Shown here: positions 8,946 through 16,306 of the stretch, piece after piece | Position numbering within the stretch: the first letter of the stretch is position 1 | Layout: every line of letters starts with the position of its first letter | Assembly (NCBI GenBank): GCA_031296935.1 | Contig: JAVDPD010000028.1 | Location: 16,355 to 80,354, forward strand | Length of the DNA stretch: 64,000 nucleotides | Direction: 5' to 3' | Source: Cerasicoccus maritimus | Lineage (GTDB): Bacteria; Verrucomicrobiota; Verrucomicrobiia; Opitutales; Cerasicoccaceae | Notes under the pieces: generated by a model | The model's database searches: none | What the model saw: only the letters and a program-made list of their open reading frames with translations | Told to the model about the DNA's origin: nothing | Position numbers and translations under genes: made by a program

Positions 8946-10784
8946 TTACTTGGCTGCGCGCTTGGCGATGCGACGACGCTCTTCCGAGTCGAGCACACGC
9001 TTGCGGAGACGCAGGAACTTCGGCGTTGCTTCGACGAGCTCGTCGGCGGCAATGTATTCGATCGCACGCTCAAGAGAGAAACGGATCGGCGGGGCGAGCT
9101 GCACGTTGTCGTCCTTACCGGAGGAGCGCATGTTGTCGAGCTGCTTGGCCTTGCAGGGGTTGACCGGAAGGTCTTCCTTGCGCGGACATTCGCCAACAAT
9201 CTGGCCGTTGTAAACTTCGTCACCGGGTGCCACGAACAGCTTGCCGCGCGCCTGGATCATGTTCAGCGCATAGCCCATAGCCGGACCAGTCGCCACCGAA
9301 CAAAGTGTGCCGGTGTTCCGCGTGATAATCTCGGCACCCTTCGGACGGTATTCCAGGAACATGTGCGAGCAGACGCCGTGACCGCTGGTCAGCGTAGTCA
9401 GGTCGCTCTCAAAGCCGATCAAGCCGCGGGTGGAGATCGTCGCCTCAATGGTCACGCCTGCGTGGTGGTGCTCCATGTTGGTGATCTGCGCCTTACGGTT
9501 GGACAAGTTTTCCATGACCGAGCCCATCATCTCTTCGGGCACTTCCACCCAAACTTGCTCGAAAGGCTCGCACTGCTTGCCGTCGATCTCCTTAAAGAGA
9601 ACCGTCGGGCGGGAAACCATCACTTCGTAGCCTTCGCGGCGCATCGTTTCCACGAGCACAGCGATCTGCATCGAGCCACGGGCGTTGACGAGGAAACGGG
9701 TGCCTTCAGTCGTGTCGGCGACCTTAATCGAAATATTGGCCTTGGTTTCCTGAATCAGGCGGTCGCGGACCTGGCGGGAAGTCACCTTCTTGCCGTCCTT
9801 GCCGGCGAGGGGGCCGTCGTTGACGTGGAATTCCATCTGCACGGTGGCAGGATCGATTTCCATGAACGGCAGCGCCTCGGCGTCCTTGCTGGCTGCGAGG
9901 GTATCGCCAATGTCGACGTCTTCAAAGCCGGCGATGCCCACGATGTCACCTGCTTCGCAGGATTCAACGGGCTGCACGCCGAGGCCGGTAAAGCGGATCA
10001 GCTTGGTGATCTTCACGCGGTCGACCTTGCCGTCCTTGCGGAGGGCGTGGATCGTGGCGCCGCTCTCGATCTTACCCGAGAGGATACGGCCAATGGCCAA
10101 ACGACCGACAAAGGCGTCCCAGTCGATGTTGGAAACGAGCATGCGGAAGTCGCCTTCTTCGACGACGGGTGCCGGGATACGCTCCACGATGGTTTCGAAC
10201 AGCGCGGTCATGTTTTCGCGCGGGCCGTCTTCTTCGCGGTCAGCAAAGCCGTTTTTGGCGGATGCGTAGAGGAAAGGCGCGTTGAACTGGTCTTCGTCGG
10301 CTTCGAGGTCGAGGAAGAGTTCCAGCACCTTGTCGTGCACCCACTCGGGGCGCGCGGTGTCGCGGTCCACCTTATTAATGACGCAAATCGTCTTGAGGCC
10401 GTGGCTGAGCGCCTTGCGGAGCACCCAGCGGGTTTGGGCCTGCGGGCCGCCCACGGCGTCGGTCAGCAGCAGCACGCCGTCGACCATCTTCATCACACGC
10501 TCCACTTCGGCACCGAAGTCAGCGTGCCCGGGGGTGTCCACGATGTTAATCGTATAGCCGTTCCACTGGATGGCGGTGTTCTTGGCCTTAATGGTAATGC
10601 CCTTTTCGCGCTCCAGATCCATGCTGTCCATGGCGCGCTCTTGCACTTCCTGGTTTTCACGGAAAGTCCCGGATTGTTGCAGCAAGCAGTCCACCAAGGT
10701 GGTCTTGCCGTGGTCAACGTGTGCGATAATTGCGATGTTGCGGATCTTCTCCGCAGTGCGTGTTGGTTCTGCGAGCGCGCTCAT
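8946..10784 (-). CDS. typA: Ribosome-associated translational GTPase TypA/BipA
   Basis: The 612-residue length matches TypA/BipA (about 600-615). G1 is AHVDHGKT at 21-28, the switch-I region is DLEREKGITI at 56-65, G3 is DTPGH at 83-87 and G4 is NKVD at 137-140. The later domains carry the TypA-type segment GVTIEATISTRGLIGFESDL and a C-terminal region with MRSSGKDDNVQLAPP, which separate it from LepA and EF-G. The family is a cytoplasmic EF-G-like GTPase that binds the ribosome and supports growth at low temperature and under stress. The gene ends at a strong terminator and lies 51 bases downstream of the YqaE-like gene on the same strand. The long open frame on the opposite strand (9363-10811) is a codon-bias shadow. 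Confidence 0.97.
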   Translation of the reverse strand: MSALAEPTRTAEKIRNIAIIAHVDHGKTTLVDCLLQQSGTFRENQEVQERAMDSMDLEREKGITIKAKNTAIQWNGYTINIVDTPGHADFGAEVERVMKMVDGVLLLTDAVGGPQAQTRWVLRKALSHGLKTICVINKVDRDTARPEWVHDKVLELFLDLEADEDQFNAPFLYASAKNGFADREEDGPRENMTALFETIVERIPAPVVEEGDFRMLVSNIDWDAFVGRLAIGRILSGKIESGATIHALRKDGKVDRVKITKLIRFTGLGVQPVESCEAGDIVGIAGFEDVDIGDTLAASKDAEALPFMEIDPATVQMEFHVNDGPLAGKDGKKVTSRQVRDRLIQETKANISIKVADTTEGTRFLVNARGSMQIAVLVETMRREGYEVMVSRPTVLFKEIDGKQCEPFEQVWVEVPEEMMGSVMENLSNRKAQITNMEHHHAGVTIEATISTRGLIGFESDLTTLTSGHGVCSHMFLEYRPKGAEIITRNTGTLCSVATGPAMGYALNMIQARGKLFVAPGDEVYNGQIVGECPRKEDLPVNPCKAKQLDNMRSSGKDDNVQLAPPIRFSLERAIEYIAADELVEATPKFLRLRKRVLDSEERRRIAKRAAK

Positions 10785-10835
10785 AAAAAGAAAAATAGCG
10801 CGTCACGCTGACAGTTTTTCGCTATTTGGCGAGGA

Positions 10836-10997
10836 TCATTTTTTGTTCAGGACCCAAAAAGCGTGAATAATACCGCCTAAACCGAAGAGAAACACCCAAA
10901 GAAGGATGTTGATGATCAAATCAGCCCCAGCGCCCTTCTTCATCGCAACAGCGACGGGCGGCAGGAAGATGCATAGCAGAATTTCGACAATACTCAT
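10836..10997 (-). CDS. YqaE/Pmp3-family small membrane peptide
   Basis: The protein has 53 residues from the ATG at 10995-10997, preceded by GGAG about 6 bases upstream, which decides this start over longer frames. MSIVEILLCIFLPPVAVAM followed by a second hydrophobic helix (LIINILLWVFLFGLGGIIHAFWVL) is the two-helix UPF0057 (YqaE/Pmp3) pattern, with the IFLPPVAV signature and the IHAFWVL end. The family comprises inner-membrane proteolipids linked to salt or cold stress and membrane potential; the biochemical role is unsettled. It lies 51 bases upstream of typA on the same strand. Confidence 0.9.
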   Translation of the reverse strand: MSIVEILLCIFLPPVAVAMKKGAGADLIINILLWVFLFGLGGIIHAFWVLNKK

Positions 10998-11085
10998 AGC
11001 AGCTCCATGCATAGCAGAAAGCCCGCCATTGTCGATCTCCGAGCGAGTCTCTGAAGAAAAACCTAAAAAATTGCGGAAAAACACC

Positions 11086-11114
11086 TTGACCCGGCTAGAA
11101 TCAGCGCAATTATC
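11086..11114 (+). promoter_or_regulatory. Sigma70-type promoter of tRNA-Phe
   Basis: TTGACC at 11086-11091 and ATTATC at 11109-11114 are separated by 17 bases. The -10 element ends 16 bases before the first tRNA base, an expected distance for a stable-RNA promoter. Confidence 0.55.
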
Positions 11115-11130
11115 CCCCTCTTTCCTAAAT

Positions 11131-11206
<76 letters not shown>

Positions 11207-11214
11207 TTTTTTAG

Positions 11215-11250
11215 AAACCCCGCAAGCACACCACTTGCGGGGTTTTCTTT
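11215..11250 (+). terminator. Terminator downstream of tRNA-Phe
   Basis: A perfect 12-bp stem (AAACCCCGCAAG / CTTGCGGGGTTT, 11215-11226 and 11234-11245) with a 7-base loop is followed by TTCTTT. Confidence 0.85.
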
Positions 11251-11277
11251 GGTCTACATTTCCTGACCTGCAAACCA

Positions 11278-11391
11278 GCTACCGCCAAGACAACCGAGCT
11301 CGGCCAGGAAGAAGGCGTCATCGCAAGCCTCATCATGGTCTTCTCCGGCCTCTTCACCGTGCTATCCGTCGCGCTCTACAGCGTATTTTAG
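11278..11391 (+). pseudogene. C-terminal remnant of an LrgB/CidB-like membrane protein
   Basis: From about 11278 one frame reads ATAKTTELGQEEG, then VIASLIMVFSGLFTVLSVAL, then YSVF and TAG at 11389-11391. This resembles the end of LrgB/CidB/YohK proteins, where a G-T-A-(K/R) motif is followed by E..EG, (S/A)SLAM and a final membrane helix. No start or upstream body exists: the frame runs back into the tRNA terminator. It is therefore read as the surviving tail of a gene whose 5' part was lost, perhaps by recombination at the tRNA. The family match is from memory of the motif. Confidence 0.4.
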
Positions 11392-11450
11392 AAACCTTCG
11401 CCCAGCGAAAAGAGGGCTCCGCCAACGAACCACGCTGGCCAATTAAAAAA

Positions 11451-11541
11451 AAAGCCTACACGGTTGTTTCGCAAAAGCCAACTCGGTTGTTTCGCAAAAG
11501 CCTACGTAGGAAACTCGGAAAAGCCTACTCGGTTGTTATCG
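11451..11541 (+). repeat. Degenerate 23-bp tandem repeat (about 4 contiguous copies)
   Basis: Units begin at 11451 (22 bp), 11473, 11496 and 11519, with a period of exactly 23 bp over the last three. Each starts AAAAGCCTAC or AAAAGCCAAC; units 1, 2 and 4 continue with CGGTTGTT, while unit 3 diverges after GCCTAC. Scattered further copies occur at about 11564 and 11658-11700. No gene covers the array. The 500-base stretch from 11392 to 11914 holds nothing else that I recognise apart from the adjoining palindrome. Confidence 0.7.
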
Positions 11542-11562
11542 AGTTTCCTAGTTAGGAAACTC
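11541..11562. repeat. Perfect inverted repeat adjoining the 23-bp array
   Basis: GAGTTTCCTA (11541-11550) and TAGGAAACTC (11553-11562) are perfect 10-bp complements around GT. The right arm sequence also occurs at 11507-11516 inside the third tandem unit, so the palindrome may have arisen from inversion of a repeat unit. Confidence 0.6.
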
Positions 11563-11914
11563 AAAATAGCCTATGCGGTTCTCTCCCCAACAACCGCTCG
11601 GTTCTTGGTCCAGTACAGCCACTGTTGTTGACGTAACAACCGATGCTGTGTTTTAGAGAAACCTACTCGGTTGTTTTGCAAAAGCCTACTGTGCTTTCTC
11701 AGCCAACGAGCGAGTGTTCCTCTAACAGATGCCCATGTCTTGCTCTTAAAGATCGCAGTGATTTTGGATAAAAAAACTGCCACCCATATCCATCAGAAAC
11801 ACTGGCTCTTCATCACATACCTTGACGAGCTGAGTCACTGCAATCAAGATACACAAGCTCAACATGATGCCTAATTGGGCGTTCTGCAGGATCTAGAAGG
11901 CTGAGGCGCATTAA

Positions 11915-12388
11915 ATGAAAAAACTCCTTCATCTCATAATTCTCCCAGTTCTATTGGTGGCCTGTAAGCAAGACCGACCAAAATGGAGCATGAGCAACGA
12001 ATATAGGTATGTCGAACATCTGGGCATCGTTTACATTGTCGATGACACTGAAAACATAGTCTACTGGTCTGTAAACGGGGAAGAAAGAATCCACAAAGCT
12101 AACGACGGTAAATTCATCTGGAATGGCCTACGAAACAGCGAGCATCCATCGATAAACAAGAAGATCCCAAAAGACCAAAATCCATTCAATTGGAAACCTT
12201 CACGAGAAGAAACAATTTTCAAAATTAAAGAGTGGGTTATGAATCAAGCACCATTGGATGGAAGTTCAGAAAGCGATCTAGCCATAGTAAATGCAAAAAG
12301 AGAAAAGTTGATCACTCAAGTCGATGATCTCTATCCGAGCTATCTGGAGCAACTGGAGCGCAAAACAATTTCGACAAGCAGTGACTAG
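11915..12388 (+). CDS. Small putative lipoprotein of unknown function
   Basis: The protein has 157 residues. MKKLLHLIILPVLLVAC is a type-II signal peptide with lipobox L-V-A-C and lipidated Cys17. The mature part is charged (HLGIVYIVDDTENIVYWSVNG, then a Lys/Glu/Asn-rich region) with no domain I recognise. Base composition is lower in G+C than the Bat operon that follows, and the gene stands alone between the repeat region and moxR, which hints at later acquisition. It is probably attached to the inner leaflet of the outer membrane or to the inner membrane. No convincing Shine-Dalgarno is seen. Confidence 0.65.
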   Translation: MKKLLHLIILPVLLVACKQDRPKWSMSNEYRYVEHLGIVYIVDDTENIVYWSVNGEERIHKANDGKFIWNGLRNSEHPSINKKIPKDQNPFNWKPSREETIFKIKEWVMNQAPLDGSSESDLAIVNAKREKLITQVDDLYPSYLEQLERKTISTSSD

Positions 12389-12604
12389 TTAAATCTCCCT
12401 GCTGCCCACAACCAGTGTTCGCCTTCCGCCCAACATCCGCCCTTGACCTAACAGGCCCATGGTTTTTCCTGATTTTTAAGGAATATTTCCCTCTACTTCA
12501 GCTCATAATATTTGAAACCAACCGCCTGAACTCTTGTCTTTCGTTTTTAGCGAGCCTTGCTAGCGAAAAGGCAGGGCCTCGGGCTTAACCCAATCCAATC
12601 AGCT

Positions 12605-13597
<993 letters not shown>

Positions 13598-13606
13598 GGA
13601 AAAAGG

Positions 13607-13725
13607 AAAAAGATTAAAGGAAAAAGGGAGTGGCGCGTAGTCGAATGAAACGACCAGCGCTAATGGCTTAAACCAATTCCCTTCTTCCAATCCATGACTC
13701 TGAAACTTTAATCTTTAATCTTTTT
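13607..13725. repeat. Inverted repeat between moxR and the DUF58 gene
   Basis: AAAAAGATTAAAG (13607-13619) is the exact reverse complement of CTTTAATCTTTTT (13713-13725). The 93 bases between could form the loop of a long stem in the operon mRNA. The core AAGATTAAAG recurs at 62261-62270 beside the C17 tract, so this may be a dispersed genomic repeat. Confidence 0.5.
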
Positions 13726-13738
13726 ACTTTAAACTTCC

Positions 13739-14662
13739 ATGCCCTCCACCCGTGAAATATTGCGCAAGGTGCGCCAGATCGAAATCCGGACGAATCGACT
13801 CGTTACGGACTCGCTGACCGGCGCTTACCACAGCGTGTTCAAGGGGCGCGGGATGGACTTCGAGGAAGTCCGCGAATACGCGCCCGGCGATGACGTCCGC
13901 GCGATCGACTGGAACGTCACCGCGAAGATGGACCGCCCGTTCATCAAGCAATTCCGCGAAGAGCGTGAGCTGACCATCGTGCTCATGGTCGACCTGTCGG
14001 CCTCGGGTGCCTTTGGCTCGCTCGACGAATCCAAGCGCGAGCTCGCGGCCGAGATCGCCAGCGTGCTCGCCTTCTCCGCCACCAAGAACAACGATAAAGT
14101 CGGCCTGCTCCTCTTCACGGACGAGGTCGAGCAATACATCCCGCCGCGCAAGGGCCGCCAGCACGTGCTGCGCGTGATTCGCGAAATCCTTTTCCACGAG
14201 CCACGCCACACCGGCACGAATGTCGTCAAGGCGCTGGACACCGTGAACCACATGATCAAGCGCAAGGCCATCGTGTTTCTGCTGACGGACTTTCTGCAAG
14301 GCCCCGACGGCCGCTTGCCCACGCCCGAGGAGCGCCAGGGCGACGACCTTTTCCGCGCGCTCGGCCTCACGAACAAGCGTCATGATTTGACGACGATTCT
14401 GCTCTCCGACCGCCGCGAAGTCGAGTTGCCCAACATCGGCATCATCGCCCTCGAAGACGCCGAGACGTGCCAGCTGGTTGAGATCGATACCGGCAGCGCC
14501 AAGGTCCGCAAACTTTACGCCAAGCAAAACCGTGAACGCCTGGCCGGCCTCCACCGCGGGCTGCGTCAAGCTGGCGTGGGCGCCCTGCCCGTCGTCACCG
14601 GCGAGCCCTACGTCAATAACCTGCGCCGATACTTTGAGGCGCGCAGCCAGCGGAGGCACTAA
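13739..14662 (+). CDS. DUF58-domain protein of the Bat operon
   Basis: The 307-residue protein carries the DUF58 signature GRGMDFEEVREYAPGDDVRAIDW around residues 37-62. It is followed by a degenerate VWA-like region (TIVLMVDLSASGAF, with a D-x-S-x-S MIDAS-like motif). No signal peptide or membrane helix is present, so it is probably cytoplasmic. DUF58 proteins almost always follow moxR and are thought to be its clients or adaptors. It ends 1 base before the next ATG, so translation is coupled. No clear Shine-Dalgarno precedes its own start. Confidence 0.92.
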   Translation: MPSTREILRKVRQIEIRTNRLVTDSLTGAYHSVFKGRGMDFEEVREYAPGDDVRAIDWNVTAKMDRPFIKQFREERELTIVLMVDLSASGAFGSLDESKRELAAEIASVLAFSATKNNDKVGLLLFTDEVEQYIPPRKGRQHVLRVIREILFHEPRHTGTNVVKALDTVNHMIKRKAIVFLLTDFLQGPDGRLPTPEERQGDDLFRALGLTNKRHDLTTILLSDRREVELPNIGIIALEDAETCQLVEIDTGSAKVRKLYAKQNRERLAGLHRGLRQAGVGALPVVTGEPYVNNLRRYFEARSQRRH

Positions 14663-14663
14663 G

Positions 14664-15266
14664 ATGAACTTTGCATCGCAAATGAACTTTGTCCGGCAAA
14701 GCTTATTCGGGCTGTTGATCGCAACGCCCGCCCTCTCCTTTGCTCAGGAAGCCGATGGACTGCGCCCCATGCGCGGCCTGCGCACCACGTCGTTCTGGGA
14801 GCAGAACTGGCCGTGGCTCACCGCGTTGATCGTGGTTGGCGTCATTGCGCTAATCGTGCTCACCGTGTGGCTCGTTAAACGCAAACCCGTCGCGCGCACG
14901 CTCTCGCCCGCCGAAGAAGCGCGCCTGCGCCTCGGCGAAGCGGCCAGCCTCGCGACGCAGCAGGACGACAAGGCGTTCTCCGTCACCGTGTCCGACGCAT
15001 TGCGCGTTTACATGGAGCGCGCGTTCCACTTGCGAGCGCCGGAGCAAACGACCGAAGAATTCTTACAACACGCCAAGCAAAGCCAGCGCCTGCCCGAGCA
15101 GTCGTTGACTACGCTCGCGAAGTTCCTTGAGCTTTGCGACTTGGCCAAGTTCGCCCAACACGCCTTTGGCGATGATGAGCGCAAGGAGCTGCTCAACACC
15201 GCGCGCAACTTCGTGGACGAAGCCGAGCAGCGCGCCAAGGCGGCAACCCCGGAGGTGACGGCATGA
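14664..15266 (+). CDS. Small single-span membrane protein of the Bat operon (DUF4381-like)
   Basis: The protein has 200 residues from the ATG at 14664, chosen because CGGAGG sits 7 bases upstream and because the start opens a signal-like segment (MNFASQ...ALSFAQ). A transmembrane helix follows at about 52-72 (WLTALIVVGVIALIVLTVWLV). The cytoplasmic tail contains SPAEEARLRLGEAASLA and LRVYMERAFHLRAPEQTTEEFL, a pattern of the short DUF4381-like proteins placed between DUF58 and BatA. The role is not established; it probably tethers or assembles the VWA proteins. It overlaps batA by 4 bases (ATGA). Confidence 0.75.
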   Translation: MNFASQMNFVRQSLFGLLIATPALSFAQEADGLRPMRGLRTTSFWEQNWPWLTALIVVGVIALIVLTVWLVKRKPVARTLSPAEEARLRLGEAASLATQQDDKAFSVTVSDALRVYMERAFHLRAPEQTTEEFLQHAKQSQRLPEQSLTTLAKFLELCDLAKFAQHAFGDDERKELLNTARNFVDEAEQRAKAATPEVTA

Positions 15267-16306
15267 TTCAAGACGGCTTCGAATTTCACGACCCGTGGAT
15301 GCTGTGGTTCCTCCTGGCGCTGCCCATCCTGCTCTTCATCAAAGGGCGCACCGGGCGCTCAGCATCGTTGCTCTTTTCATCGACCGCGATTGCGCGCGAC
15401 GTCGCCAAGCAGGCCAAGAGCCGCGCCGGTGGTTTCCTCTTCTTCCTGCGCTTGCTCGCGCTGGCGGCATTGATCGTCGCCCTGGCGCGTCCGCAGATTG
15501 GCAAGGGTCATTCCGAAGTCGAAACGAGCGGCATCGACATCGTGCTCGCCGTCGACGTCTCCGGCTCTATGGCCGCCCTGGACTTTGCGACGCAAAGGGA
15601 CTTGGCCACGCGCCTCGACATCGTGAAGCGCGTCATCAGCGACTTTATCGAAGAACGCCCTAACGACCGCATTGGCCTTATCGCCTTTGCCAAAGAGCCG
15701 TTCCTCGTGAGCCCGCTCACGCTGAACCATGATTGGCTGCGCAAGAACCTTGAGCGCCTGGACTTGGGCATCATTGATGGCGCGGGCACCGCAATCGGCC
15801 CGGCGATCGGCATGAGCGCCAACCGCCTGCGCGACCTGCAGGCCAAGAGCCGCGTGGTGATTCTGCTGACCGATGGCGAAGACACCGTCGGCCAGATTCC
15901 GCCCATCGCCGCCGCGGAAGCCGCCGAGTCTTTTGACGTAAAGATCTACACCATCGCTGCCGGCAAGACCGGCCGCGTTCCCGTGCCCCGAACCGATCGC
16001 TACGGCGTGCCGCTGCGTGATCAGGACGGCAACATCATCCCTTCGCGCCAATACATGGACAGCCATGTCGACGAAGAAACACTGGAGAAGATTGCCGACA
16101 TCACCAACGGCAAGTTCTACCGCGCCACCAACACCGACGAGCTGGCCGCGATTTACGAAGACATCGACGAGCTCGAAAAAACCGAAGTGAAGCTGAAGCA
16201 CTACGCCGAGTATGAAGAGCTCTTCTTCTGGCCCGCTTTGCTCGGCCTCGGGCTCATCTCACTTGAACAACTTTTGGGCAACACCCGCTTCAAACGACTG
16301 CCATGA
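15263..16306 (+). CDS. batA: BatA: VWA-domain membrane protein
   Basis: The 347-residue protein has N-terminal membrane helices (PWMLWFLLALPILLFI at about 10-25; FLLRLLALAALIVALARP at about 55-72). A von Willebrand A domain spans about 93-290 with MIDAS DVSGS at 98-102, T/D positions in LNHDWLRKNLERLDLG, and LTDGEDTVG. A C-terminal helix (FFWPALLGLGLISLEQLL) closes it, giving the BatA arrangement with the VWA domain outside the cytoplasm. Bat proteins (first named in Bacteroides aerotolerance) are required for stress tolerance in some species. The gene overlaps both neighbours by 4 bases. Confidence 0.92.
   Translation: MIQDGFEFHDPWMLWFLLALPILLFIKGRTGRSASLLFSSTAIARDVAKQAKSRAGGFLFFLRLLALAALIVALARPQIGKGHSEVETSGIDIVLAVDVSGSMAALDFATQRDLATRLDIVKRVISDFIEERPNDRIGLIAFAKEPFLVSPLTLNHDWLRKNLERLDLGIIDGAGTAIGPAIGMSANRLRDLQAKSRVVILLTDGEDTVGQIPPIAAAEAAESFDVKIYTIAAGKTGRVPVPRTDRYGVPLRDQDGNIIPSRQYMDSHVDEETLEKIADITNGKFYRATNTDELAAIYEDIDELEKTEVKLKHYAEYEELFFWPALLGLGLISLEQLLGNTRFKRLP

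Noticed and set aside
9363-10811. A 482-codon open frame on the plus strand
   Set aside because: It is the exact antisense of typA and arises from the codon bias of the real gene; no start signal or recognisable product.
11451-11700. A CRISPR array
   Set aside because: Units are contiguous without spacers, too degenerate, and no cas genes are present.
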